The notes beneath the pieces are model-generated. The model saw nothing but the letters and a program-made list of their open reading frames with translations, had not been told where the DNA came from and did not search any database. Positions 42,858 through 51,203 of a stretch of DNA of 64,000 bases are shown piece by piece. The position numbers and the translations under genes were made by a program. How positions within the stretch are numbered: position 1 is the first letter of the stretch; every line of letters starts with the position of its first letter. This DNA is from Gemmatimonadaceae bacterium (GTDB taxonomy: Bacteria; Gemmatimonadota; Gemmatimonadetes; Gemmatimonadales; Gemmatimonadaceae): NCBI GenBank assembly GCA_020852815.1, contig JADZAN010000039.1, forward strand, positions 62,001 to 126,000. Direction: 5' to 3'.

Positions 42858-43843
42858 GCGGCGCGCCCGGTACGCCGCACCATTCGCGGGCCACGGTCGT
42901 CGCGGCCTTTGCCGCGGTGTACCTGCTGTGGGGGTCCACGTACCTCTTCATCAAGTACGCCGTTGCCTTCATTCCGCCGTTAGGGATGGCCGGGGCGCGA
43001 TTCCTCCTCGCGGGGCTCATCCTCTACGGCTACGGCCGGCTGCGCGGCAACGAGCGACCGCGCGCGATCCACTGGCGCTCGGCGGCCGTCGTCGGCGTGA
43101 TGCTGATGACCTCCAACGCCGGCGTGGCGTGGTCCGAGCGCCTCATTCCCTCGGGCGTGGCCTCGCTCCTGGTCGCCATCACCCCATGCTGGATGGTGCT
43201 GTTCGAGTGGCTGGCGCACCGTGAGCGACGCCCGCACGCGGGGGTCCTGGCGGGGCTCGCGCTTGGCCTGGTGGGGCTGGCGATCCTGGTCGGGGTGGGC
43301 GACCTCGTGGGGGGCGGTGGGCGCGCGAGCGGCGGCGTGAACCTTCGCGGCGCCGCGGCCATCATCTGCGGCACGGCGGTGTGGGCCGCAGGGTCGCTCT
43401 ACGCACGCGCAGCGCCGCGCCCCACCTCACCGCAACTCCTGAGCGGGATGCAGATGATCTGTGGCGGGGCGATTCTCTCCATCGTCTCGGCGCTCACCGG
43501 GCAATGGGACGGCTGGGTGTGGCGCGAGACGCCCGCGATTGCCTGGTGGTCGTTTCTCTATCTCCTGACCTTTGGGTCGCTCATCGCCTTCTCGGCATAC
43601 ATGTACCTCCTCACCGTCTCGACACCGGCCCGCGTCTCGACCTATGCGTACGTGAACCCGGTCGTTGCGGTACTGCTCGGTTGGGCCTTCGCCGGGGAGA
43701 CGCTCACGCCGCGGATGCTGCTGGCCTCTGTCATCATCGTGGGAGCGGTGGCGCTCATCGTGTCGTTCGGTGCCTCGGGGCCGCCGTCGCGGGCGACGCT
43801 CAAGACCGACGAGTTCCCGGTCGCGGCGACCGATGCGGGATAG
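42854..43843 (+). CDS. EamA/DMT-family transporter (YedA-like)
   Basis: Ten-helix inner-membrane exporter of the drug/metabolite superfamily, 329 residues from the ATG of MSGAPGTPHHSRATVV. Two EamA repeats are clear: AVYLLWGSTYLFIKYAVAFIPPLGMAG, LMTSNAGVAWSERLIPSGVASLLVA, and in the second half WWSFLYLLTFGSLIAFSAYMYLL and YAYVNPVVAVLLGWAFAGETLT. The substrate could be an amino acid or other metabolite. Four-base overlap with the upstream ABC-2 permease suggests co-expression. Confidence 0.92.
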   Translation: MSGAPGTPHHSRATVVAAFAAVYLLWGSTYLFIKYAVAFIPPLGMAGARFLLAGLILYGYGRLRGNERPRAIHWRSAAVVGVMLMTSNAGVAWSERLIPSGVASLLVAITPCWMVLFEWLAHRERRPHAGVLAGLALGLVGLAILVGVGDLVGGGGRASGGVNLRGAAAIICGTAVWAAGSLYARAAPRPTSPQLLSGMQMICGGAILSIVSALTGQWDGWVWRETPAIAWWSFLYLLTFGSLIAFSAYMYLLTVSTPARVSTYAYVNPVVAVLLGWAFAGETLTPRMLLASVIIVGAVALIVSFGASGPPSRATLKTDEFPVAATDAG

Positions 43844-43939
43844 CAGCGTCCCGGGGTGACGCCAGCCGTGTAGATTGTGGGAGGCGCCCGGCTGTTCGCG
43901 CCCGAACGGCGACGTCAACGTTCGACGCATCCAATCTGC

Positions 43940-44320
43940 ATGGCGAAGATTCTGGTCATCGAGGACGACGAGGCACTGCGGGCACTCATGGCGCGCGTGC
44001 TTCGGTCGAAGGGGCACGAGGTGGTGGTCGCGCGCGACGGCGGGGAGGGGCTGGCGATGTGGGAACGCGAGCGTCCCGAGGTGGTGGTGACCGACCTCTA
44101 CATGCCTAACGTGGACGGTATCGAGGCGATCATGGCGTTCCGCGCGCGCGACCCCGCGTTGCCCATCGTCGCCGTATCCGGGGGCGACTCGCGCGCGTCG
44201 TTCCTCGCGCTGGACTCCGCCGGTGACCTCGGCGCCACGGTGGTGCTGGCCAAGCCGTTCCTCCCGGACCAACTGTACGATGCGGTGGTGCGGGCGCTGG
44301 GGCGCGATCCCTCGGTGTAA
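43940..44320 (+). CDS. Single-domain response regulator (CheY-like)
   Basis: Stand-alone receiver of 126 residues, start MAKILVIEDDEALRALM. Acidic pair E8/D9/D10, phospho-acceptor D52 in VVVTDLYMPNVDG, and the switch Lys in LAKPFLPDQL are present; there is no output domain. No kinase gene adjoins, so it likely serves in a phosphorelay or in protein-protein control. The frame is open further upstream but the family start is clear. Confidence 0.9.
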   Translation: MAKILVIEDDEALRALMARVLRSKGHEVVVARDGGEGLAMWERERPEVVVTDLYMPNVDGIEAIMAFRARDPALPIVAVSGGDSRASFLALDSAGDLGATVVLAKPFLPDQLYDAVVRALGRDPSV

Positions 44321-44359
44321 GCGCGGGTTCGGCGCGGCGTCGCATCGCGCCGTGCGGCG

Positions 44360-45163
44360 TCAGGAACCGAAGCGCGTCCAGATGAAGATCGCCGCGCACG
44401 CATCCCCTATGGCGTCGACGGGGAGTTCGCTCGGCCCGCGATAGACCTCGATGGCCTCGATGTCATTGGCGTGGAAGGACGCCAGGATCTCGCCGGCGCC
44501 ACGCCAATCGAGCCTCGAGCCGTTGACATACACCTGGGTGCCGGTGAATGAGGGCTCGCGGAGGTTCGCGGGGCGAATTGTGTTGCCCTGACAGCGCGCT
44601 GCGAGGACCTCCAGCGATCCGTCGGGCAGGCGCCTGATCCGGAGCCCGCGCACACGACGGAGGATATCCTCCATCCCCTTGCTGGTGTGCGCCTCCAACT
44701 CCTCGCGCGTGAAGAACTGCCCCACGCCGCGGGCACGTCGCTCGTAGAACGTACTCATGCGCACCGACGCCTCGTATCGCGGCGGGACGTTGCCCCTGGC
44801 GGTGACAGACACCGTGTCGAGCGACTGCACCACGGAGTCGAGGACGAGGACGATGTCGCGCTGTTGGGCAGGGGCGAGTGTCAGGCGCTGCGAGGTGAGG
44901 CGATACCCCAACTGTCGCGCCGCGATCGAGTAGGTGCCGGCGGGGAGCCCGGTGAACTCGAAACGCCCGGAGTCGCTCGAGAGCGCCACGCGCGGCTGTC
45001 GAGCGTTTGCGTCATCGTCCTCTCGCAGCAGTCGCACCTCGGCACCGGGCACCGGACGGACGCCATCGGTCACGACGCCTCGCACGACACCCTGCGCGTG
45101 CGCAGTCACCGCGCACAGCGAGAACAGCAGCCCCAATGGCGTCACCACGCAGCGACTCGGCAT
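44360..45163 (-). CDS. Exported CarboxypepD_reg plus TonB-plug protein without barrel
   Basis: Exported protein of 267 residues with signal peptide (TPLGLLFSLCAVTAHAQG). Residues about 25-110 form a carboxypeptidase-regulatory-like beta sandwich (GVVRGVVTDGVRPVPGAEVRLL, SDSGRFEFTGLPAGTYSIAARQLGYR in parts); residues about 125-267 match a TonB receptor plug (FFTREELEAHTSKGMEDILRR, GTQVYVNGSRL, IEAIEVYRGPSELP). The 22-strand barrel is missing, and the stop follows IFIWTRFGS, the usual plug end, so this looks like a stable short form rather than a fresh truncation. This type is common in Gemmatimonadota. Confidence 0.88.
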   Translation of the reverse strand: MPSRCVVTPLGLLFSLCAVTAHAQGVVRGVVTDGVRPVPGAEVRLLREDDDANARQPRVALSSDSGRFEFTGLPAGTYSIAARQLGYRLTSQRLTLAPAQQRDIVLVLDSVVQSLDTVSVTARGNVPPRYEASVRMSTFYERRARGVGQFFTREELEAHTSKGMEDILRRVRGLRIRRLPDGSLEVLAARCQGNTIRPANLREPSFTGTQVYVNGSRLDWRGAGEILASFHANDIEAIEVYRGPSELPVDAIGDACAAIFIWTRFGS

Positions 45164-45234
45164 GGACACCACCCCTGCCCGCGAGTGAAGAGGCCAGCGC
45201 ATGCACATCCGAGCGCGCCCCGTTAACCCCTACG

Positions 45235-45843
45235 CTACACCTCGTCGCGCACTTGCGCACGCTGCTGCCTCTTCCGCAGCCACCACCACACCCCCACCCC
45301 AATGGCGACGAGCAGCACCGCCACCGGCCCCTCGAACCTGCGCACCTCGCCCACGACCAGCACCGCCGCCTCGCCAAAGGCCCACCCCAGCCCCGCCAGC
45401 AGCGCCGCCCACACCAGCGAGGCAATCGCCGTCCCGGTGAAGAAGATCCACGGCGGGACGTGCGCGGCGCCGCACGCCAGCGGGAGCGCAATGCGCCCAC
45501 CGAAGACAAACCGGGAAATGAAGGTGCTGCGCCAGGGGTTCCACCGCATCGCGCTCAGCACCTTGCGCACCAACGGCGGCGAGTTGCGCAGCTTGAGGCG
45601 CACCCACGCCGCCCGCCAGCGCCCCAGCAGGTAGCACGCCGACGACAGGGCAAAGACCCCCGTCGCGCACGCCACCACCACCGCCACGAAGCGCAGGTGC
45701 CCCTGTTCCGCCGCGAAGCCCCCCAGCAGCGGCGCCAGCTCCTCGGTCACGACGGACGAGACGCCTAACGTCAGGTACGCCCAGCGCTCGCCCAACGCGG
45801 TGAGCGACAGGACGTCGATGAGGGCTGGCGGGACGGGAAGCAT
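45235..45843 (-). CDS. DedA/VTT-domain membrane protein
   Basis: Inner-membrane protein of the DedA (VTT, SNARE-associated) family, whose members flip or transport lipids such as undecaprenyl phosphate. The 202 residues carry the family marks SSVVTEELAPLLGG (acidic re-entrant loop) and FISRFVFGGRIALPLACGAAHVPPWIFFTGTAIASLVW in part, with the conserved Arg residues. The C-terminal helix is followed by a basic tail. It is preceded by a large inverted repeat at 45894. Confidence 0.88.
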   Translation of the reverse strand: MLPVPPALIDVLSLTALGERWAYLTLGVSSVVTEELAPLLGGFAAEQGHLRFVAVVVACATGVFALSSACYLLGRWRAAWVRLKLRNSPPLVRKVLSAMRWNPWRSTFISRFVFGGRIALPLACGAAHVPPWIFFTGTAIASLVWAALLAGLGWAFGEAAVLVVGEVRRFEGPVAVLLVAIGVGVWWWLRKRQQRAQVRDEV

Positions 45844-45893
45844 CAGTCTCGGTCGGACGGGCTCGGCACGACGGGTGACACCCTGGAGGTGGT

Positions 45894-45957
45894 TTCAGAA
45901 CCGGTGGCCGCAGTGCCGGCGCACTGCGCCGGCAACGGCGCGGCTACCGGTCTTGAA
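45894..45957. repeat. Large nested inverted repeat (cruciform-like)
   Basis: The outer arms TTCAGAACCGGTGGCCGC and GCGGCTACCGGTCTTGAA pair with few mismatches and enclose a perfect TGCCGGCGCA/TGCGCCGGCA hairpin. It lies between the lipoprotein stop (45964) and the DedA start (45843), both on the minus strand. Without a T tract it may still act as a terminator or mRNA stabiliser. Confidence 0.75.
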
Positions 45958-45963
45958 TCCACA

Positions 45964-46569
45964 CTAGGGACGCGTCGCGGCGGGATAGGTGACCGGGACA
46001 TCGGTGTAGACCTTGCCTCCAACCTCGACTCGTTGCACCACGGCGCGGAAGTGTGCGCGCCCCTTGAGTTCGGGGGCGAAGCCGAGGAAGGTGGGAGTGT
46101 CGCCCAACGTCTCGCCAAGCTTCGCGTCCGGCTTGGCCGCGAGCACCAGATAGACCACCACGTTTCCTTCCGCAACGTCGAGCATCTTGAGGTCGATCCG
46201 GGGCTGCGCGACACGCACTGGCGTGCGTCCGGAGGCATCGAGCACATGCGCGAAAACCGCCGTGCTCCCCGTATCGACCACGAACTCGAGCTGATTCGCC
46301 CCGTCACCCAGCGGGACGAGCATCCCGCCGTGCGGCCCGACAACCGGCGTCGCCGCCGGCTCGCCGACCGCCGCCTTCCCCGCCACGCCACCCGCCTCGC
46401 CCCCAACCGCACCTCTCCCACCCTCACCGCCACCACCGCACCCCGCCAGGCTGGCGCCCACGGAGAGGATGGCGACAAAGCCAACCACCCGCCGCCGCAC
46501 GCAAGCGAACCGAAAGCGGCGCACGGTACACGGATCACGCGGAACGAGTACGGGGCCCTGCAGCTGCAT
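45964..46569 (-). CDS. Lipoprotein with GPHGG motif
   Basis: Uncharacterised exported lipoprotein of 201 residues. AGGTGA five bases before the ATG supports this start, although it leaves a long basic n-region before the hydrophobic core FVAILSVGASLAG and lipobox Cys. A Gly-rich spacer follows, then VVGPHGGMLVPLGDGANQLEFVVDTG, a His-Gly-Gly motif of the type seen in N-terminal domains of metal-efflux adaptor proteins. The end of an RND efflux operon lies about 270 bases away on the same strand, but a terminator separates them. Confidence 0.7.
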   Translation of the reverse strand: MQLQGPVLVPRDPCTVRRFRFACVRRRVVGFVAILSVGASLAGCGGGGEGGRGAVGGEAGGVAGKAAVGEPAATPVVGPHGGMLVPLGDGANQLEFVVDTGSTAVFAHVLDASGRTPVRVAQPRIDLKMLDVAEGNVVVYLVLAAKPDAKLGETLGDTPTFLGFAPELKGRAHFRAVVQRVEVGGKVYTDVPVTYPAATRP

Positions 46570-46745
46570 GGTTCACCTGTAGTCGCAAGTGGATCGCGTC
46601 GCCGGGCAGCTGACGGGCTGCCGCCGACGTGCATACATGAAGAGAGAGCGCGTCACCGCTCCCGACAAGTCGGAACAGATACCGTCTCGTCGTGCGGCTT
46701 TCCACAACGCCCGCCACCCGGGAGCGGTCTATACCCGCGGCACCG

Positions 46746-46841
46746 CAAAAGGAAACGCCCCCGGCCGCATCGCGGCCGGGGGCACTCCCGTCTCCCCCCA
46801 GCCTTCGCTGGGGCAAGCTTTCTCCCGTCCGCCGTCCGCCC
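46746..46841 (-). terminator. Intrinsic terminator of the RND operon with hairpin copy 6
   Basis: After the RND stop come GGGGCGGACGGCGGACGGGA units, the hairpin CCCCAGCGAAGGCTGGGG (46796-46813), GAGACGGGAGT, then a perfect 12-bp stem GCCCCCGGCCGC/GCGGCCGGGGGC (46757-46783) followed on the minus strand by GTTTCCTTTT. This is the clearest example of the module acting as a terminator. Confidence 0.88.
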
Positions 46842-49800
46842 CTAATCCCCCGCCACCGGCGCCGCCCCCGCCACGGGATGCTCCGCCGTTTGCTGCGACA
46901 CGCGGAAGCCAAGGATGCGGGCGAAGAAGCCGCGCATCTCGTCCAGGATCTCGTAGAAGGTCGGGATCGCGACGAGCGTGAGGAGCGTCGACGTGATCAC
47001 CCCGCCGATCACCGCCACGCCTAACGGCGCGCGGAACTGCGACCCCTCGCCACGCCCCAGCGCAATGGGAAGCATCCCGGCAATCAGCGCAAACGTCGTC
47101 ATCAGGATCGGGCGCAGGCGGATGGCACCGGCCTCGATGAGCGCCTCGCGCAACGGCAACCCCTGCTGCTCGCGTGCCCACTTGGAGAAGTCGATGAGCA
47201 AGATCGCGTTCTTGGCCACGATTCCCATCAGGAGGATGACGCCAATGAGCGACATCAGGTTGATGGTGTTGTTCGTGATCGCGAGCCCGAGCATCACGCC
47301 AATCAGCGACAGCGGCAGCGACATCATGATCGCCAGCGGGTCGAGGAACGACCCGAACTGCATCACGAGGATGAGGTACATCAGCAGCACCGCTGTCCCC
47401 AGCGCAAGAAAGATCTGCCCGAACAACTCGCTCTGCTGCTGCGCCTCAGCCCCCATCGTGACCTTGATCTCCGACCCCAGGTTGAGCGCGGCGATCGCCG
47501 CCTGCGCGTCGTTCGAGACCTCGCCCACCGATCGCCCGGCGACGTTGAACTCCACGTTCACCACGCGGTCGCGGTCCAGGTGGTTGATCACCGCCGGCCC
47601 CACCCCTTCCTCGATCCGCGCCACCTGCCCCAGCGGCAACGTGCTCGGCGCGCCGTTGGGCCCCGCGACCACCAGCGGGAGCTGGCGCAGGTCCGACGCC
47701 CGGCGACGCGACTCCGGCGCCAGCCGCACGACGACGTCGCGCATCTCGCCGCTCGGGTCCTGCCAGTCGCCGGCGTCGATCCCGGCAAAGGCCGGGCGCA
47801 ACGACTGCGCGATCTGCCCCACCGTGAGGCCTAACGAGCCAGCCAGCCCGCGGTTGAGCTCCACGCTCAGCTCCGGCTTCTGCCCCTTGGACGACAGCGA
47901 CACGTCCACCGCGTTAGGCACGGCGCGCACCGCCGCCAGCGCACGCTGCGAGGCGTCGGCCAGCTTCGTCGCGTCGTTGGAGCGCATCTCGATCGCCACC
48001 TGCTTGCGCCCGCCCCCCCAGTCCGTGGCATACACGGAGATGCTCGCCCCACCCACCGACGCCAGTTCGTCGCGCAGCTGGTTGCAGAACGCCTCCACGC
48101 CGATCGTGCGCTTGTCCTTGGGCACCATCTTCACGTAGATCGCGCCCTGGTCAACGGCCGAGCTTCCCTCGGAGCCGAGCGACGACATGGAGTAGCGCAC
48201 CACCTCCTTGTGCCGCGCAATCACGCGCACGACCTCCTCGGTCTTGAGCCGCGTGTAGTCCAGGTTGGACCCCGGCGGCGTCTCCACCTTCACGTTGAAC
48301 TCGGCGTTGTCGTCGCTGGGAAAGAACTGCGTCCCCACCAGCGTGCGGTTCCCGATCTTGATTGCCGGCATCGCCAGCGCGAAGACGAAGGTCCCCACCG
48401 AGATCGCCACCACCGACCAGCGGTGGTCGAGTGCCCACGCAATCACGCGGCGGTAGCGCCCCGACAGCCTGTTGAACCACGCGTTGAACTTGTCGAGCGC
48501 CTTGGTGAGTGCGCTCTTCTGGTGCTCCTCGCGATGCGGATCGGGCCAGTACGCCGAGAGCATCGGGTCGAGCGAGAACGACACGAAGAGCGACACCAGC
48601 ACCGAGCAGGCAATCGTCAGCGCAAACGGCTTGAACCATTGCCCGCTCATCCCCGGCATGAAGGCGATGGGAACGAAGACGGCGAGGATGGAGAACGTCG
48701 TCGCCGCCACGGCGAGCCCGATCTCATCGGTCCCCTCACGCGCCGCGGTGTAGTGATCTTTTCCCATCTCCACGTGTCGCACGATGTTCTCGCGCACCAC
48801 GATGGCATCGTCAATCAGGATGCCGATGGCCAGCGAGAGCCCCAGCAGCGACATCGTCTCCAGGTTGAACCCCAGCGCCCAGACGGCGATGAACGACGCC
48901 AGCACCGACACCGGGAGCGCGAGCCCAGTGATGACGGTCGAGCGCCACGAGTTGAGGAAGAGGAAGACGACGAGCACCGTGAGCAACGCTCCTTCGACGA
49001 GCGTCTCCTGCACGTTGCGCACGGAGTTGGTGACGTTGACGCCGGAGTTCTTGATGACGTCGATCTGCGTCCCCGGCGGGAGCGTCTTCTCCAGGTTCTC
49101 GATGCGGGCAATGACCTGCTGCGCCACGTCGGTGGTGCTGTAGCCCTTGGACTTCTTGACGTTGATCCCCACCGACTCCTTGGTGCGCCCGAGACTGTCG
49201 GTGAAGAGCGCCAGCGTGCGCTGCTCCTCGGTGGCATCCTTCACCGTCGCCACCTGTCCCAGGCGCACCAACTGCCCGTTGCGCTCGGTGATGACGATCT
49301 GCTCGAACTCCCGCGGCTCGACCAGGCGCCCCTTGAGGCGGATCGACTTCTCGTCCAGCGCCCCCTTCACGTTCCCCACCGGGGCCGCGAGGTTTTGCAG
49401 CTGCAACGCCGCCACCACCTGCGACACCGCCACCCCCGCCGCCTGCAACGCCTCGGGCCTGAGTTCCACCGTCAGCTCGCGTTCCAGCTTGCCGGGCACC
49501 GACACCTCCGCCACGCCGGATATCGAGCGCAACTCGCGCGTGATCCCCGGGTCGGCAATGCGCGTCAGCTCCGCCGTGGACAGCGTCGACGAGTTGAGCG
49601 CCAGCGACACGATCGGGAGGTCGGTGTCGTTGAACTTCTTGATGATCGGCTCCTCGAGCTCCGTCGGGAGGTCCTGGCGAATCCCGCTGATGGCGTCGCG
49701 AATGTCCTGCGTCGCCTCGGTCAGCGGCTTCCCGAAGTTGAACTCGACCATGATGAAGCCGAAGCCGTCCTCGGCACGGCCGTTCACGTGCTTCACACCG

Positions 49801-50024
49801 GCGATCGACGAGATCGCCTCCTCGACCGGGTCGAGGATCTCGCTCTCCACACCATCGGGCGAGGCGCCGGGGTACACCAGCCCCACCGAGACGTAGGGCG
49901 GCGCCACGTCGGGAAACTCGTCCGTTTGCAGCTTGAGCAACGCGACCAGCCCGAACGCAACGAGTGCCACCATCGAGACGATGGTGATCATGGGGCGCTT
50001 GATCGCAAAATCCGAGATCAACAT
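46842..50024 (-). CDS. RND efflux permease, HAE1 (AcrB/MexB-like)
   Basis: Proton-driven inner-membrane pump of a tripartite efflux system, 1060 residues and twelve helices. The N-terminus MLISDFAIKRPMITIVSMVALVAFG is typical; the signature GLSLAIGILIDDAIVVRENIVRH on TM4 holds the two proton-relay Asp residues, and GILLMGIVAKNAILLID-type sequence with the conserved Lys (VILLMGIVAKNAILLIDFSK) is on TM10. The periplasmic porter and docking repeats are complete. It is the last gene of tetR-tolC-adaptor-RND and ends at a strong terminator. HAE1 features point to drugs or lipophilic compounds rather than heavy metals. Confidence 0.95.
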   Translation of the reverse strand: MLISDFAIKRPMITIVSMVALVAFGLVALLKLQTDEFPDVAPPYVSVGLVYPGASPDGVESEILDPVEEAISSIAGVKHVNGRAEDGFGFIMVEFNFGKPLTEATQDIRDAISGIRQDLPTELEEPIIKKFNDTDLPIVSLALNSSTLSTAELTRIADPGITRELRSISGVAEVSVPGKLERELTVELRPEALQAAGVAVSQVVAALQLQNLAAPVGNVKGALDEKSIRLKGRLVEPREFEQIVITERNGQLVRLGQVATVKDATEEQRTLALFTDSLGRTKESVGINVKKSKGYSTTDVAQQVIARIENLEKTLPPGTQIDVIKNSGVNVTNSVRNVQETLVEGALLTVLVVFLFLNSWRSTVITGLALPVSVLASFIAVWALGFNLETMSLLGLSLAIGILIDDAIVVRENIVRHVEMGKDHYTAAREGTDEIGLAVAATTFSILAVFVPIAFMPGMSGQWFKPFALTIACSVLVSLFVSFSLDPMLSAYWPDPHREEHQKSALTKALDKFNAWFNRLSGRYRRVIAWALDHRWSVVAISVGTFVFALAMPAIKIGNRTLVGTQFFPSDDNAEFNVKVETPPGSNLDYTRLKTEEVVRVIARHKEVVRYSMSSLGSEGSSAVDQGAIYVKMVPKDKRTIGVEAFCNQLRDELASVGGASISVYATDWGGGRKQVAIEMRSNDATKLADASQRALAAVRAVPNAVDVSLSSKGQKPELSVELNRGLAGSLGLTVGQIAQSLRPAFAGIDAGDWQDPSGEMRDVVVRLAPESRRRASDLRQLPLVVAGPNGAPSTLPLGQVARIEEGVGPAVINHLDRDRVVNVEFNVAGRSVGEVSNDAQAAIAALNLGSEIKVTMGAEAQQQSELFGQIFLALGTAVLLMYLILVMQFGSFLDPLAIMMSLPLSLIGVMLGLAITNNTINLMSLIGVILLMGIVAKNAILLIDFSKWAREQQGLPLREALIEAGAIRLRPILMTTFALIAGMLPIALGRGEGSQFRAPLGVAVIGGVITSTLLTLVAIPTFYEILDEMRGFFARILGFRVSQQTAEHPVAGAAPVAGD

Positions 50025-50036
50025 ATGAGTCCCCGC

Positions 50037-51185
50037 CTAATTCCTGGTAACAGCCGCGTCGTTTGGCGCACTCACCCGCACCGGCGTTCCCGGCGTGATT
50101 CCCTGCGCCGCCCCCATCAGGAGGGTGTCGCCGGCCGCCACGCCCTTGAGCACCTCGTACTTCTCGGTCGCCTCGTCCTTGAGCCCGAGCTCGACCTCGA
50201 CCCGCTCGGCGCGCCCTCCCTTGAGGCGCAACACCCACGGACGCACGCCGCGAACATCCACCGCGCTGGCCGCCACCACCGGCGCCTCGCGCGATTCCGA
50301 CTGCGCACGCCCCTCCGCGAACAACCCGGCCACCAGTGTGTTTCGGTCGTTAGGGATCGCGGCGACGATGCGGACCTGCCCCGTGCTGGGATCGGCGGCG
50401 GGATTGATCCGCGTCACCTTGCCCTGGAACGTCTTCCCCGGATACCCGCTGACGGTGAAGGCCACCGGCGAGCCGATGCGGATGGCCGACAGCTGCGCCG
50501 CGGGAACATTGGCCTCCAACCGCATGCTGCGGGGGTCGATGATGGTGAACAGCGCGCCGCCGACCTGCACCACGTCGCCCGCCGACACCGAGCGGACGCT
50601 GACGACACCGGCGAACGGTGCGCGTACCTGCGCGTCGTCGACCTGCTTCTGCGCCAGCGTCAGGCGTGCCTTGGCGTCGTCGAGTTGCGACTGCGCGGCG
50701 AGGTTGGCGCGCCGTGCCGACTCGAGGTCGCGCTCGGCGATCGCGCCGGCCTCGGCGAGCTTCTGCGCGCGCGACAGCTCGCGCGCCGCGATGTCGGCCG
50801 CCGACTGCGCCGTGGTAACGCCGGAGCGCGCGCCGAGAAACTGGTCGCGCACCGTGCGATCATCGATGCGCGCCAGGAGCGTGCCGGCGCCCACGCGGCT
50901 CCCCTGGTCGGCGTGCGTGGAGAGGACGGGGCCCGATAGCTGCGCGCGGACCGTGGCTTCGCGCTCGGCGGCCAGCGAGCCGGAGAGCGCGGGGCCCGAC
51001 GAGATCCTCTCCATCGTGACGATGGCGAGGTTCTCGGCGCTCACCGCGGTGGGGGCGGGCGCGGCGCCGGCCGCGGGATCGCCCTTCCCCTTGGCATCGG
51101 CTTCCTTGCCGCCACAGGCGGCGCCGATGAGGAGCAGCGCGGGAAGGGTGCGTCGCAGCATCGAACGATTAGGTATGACGGACAT
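50037..51185 (-). CDS. RND periplasmic adaptor (membrane fusion protein)
   Basis: Lipoprotein adaptor linking the RND pump to its TolC-like channel, 382 residues from the ATG of MSVIPNRSMLRR, with lipobox PALLLIGAACGG. Barrel-sandwich/lipoyl halves (VRAQLSGPVLSTHADQGSRV and VRAPFAGVVSVRSVSAGDVV) flank a helical hairpin (ARELSRAQKLAEAGAIAERDLESARR). The beta-barrel and membrane-proximal domains follow (VSGYPGKTFQGKVTRINPAAD, KYEVLKGVAAGDTLLMG). It lies 18 bases after the tolC-like gene and 12 before the pump gene. Confidence 0.94.
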   Translation of the reverse strand: MSVIPNRSMLRRTLPALLLIGAACGGKEADAKGKGDPAAGAAPAPTAVSAENLAIVTMERISSGPALSGSLAAEREATVRAQLSGPVLSTHADQGSRVGAGTLLARIDDRTVRDQFLGARSGVTTAQSAADIAARELSRAQKLAEAGAIAERDLESARRANLAAQSQLDDAKARLTLAQKQVDDAQVRAPFAGVVSVRSVSAGDVVQVGGALFTIIDPRSMRLEANVPAAQLSAIRIGSPVAFTVSGYPGKTFQGKVTRINPAADPSTGQVRIVAAIPNDRNTLVAGLFAEGRAQSESREAPVVAASAVDVRGVRPWVLRLKGGRAERVEVELGLKDEATEKYEVLKGVAAGDTLLMGAAQGITPGTPVRVSAPNDAAVTRN

Positions 51186-51203
51186 GGGAGGAACGGTCTC
51201 CAC

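Noticed and set aside
48210-50939. Plus-strand open frame of 909 codons opposite the RND pump and adaptor
   Set aside because: It spans two genes on the other strand and is His/Arg/Asp-rich without motifs, the usual high-GC artefact.
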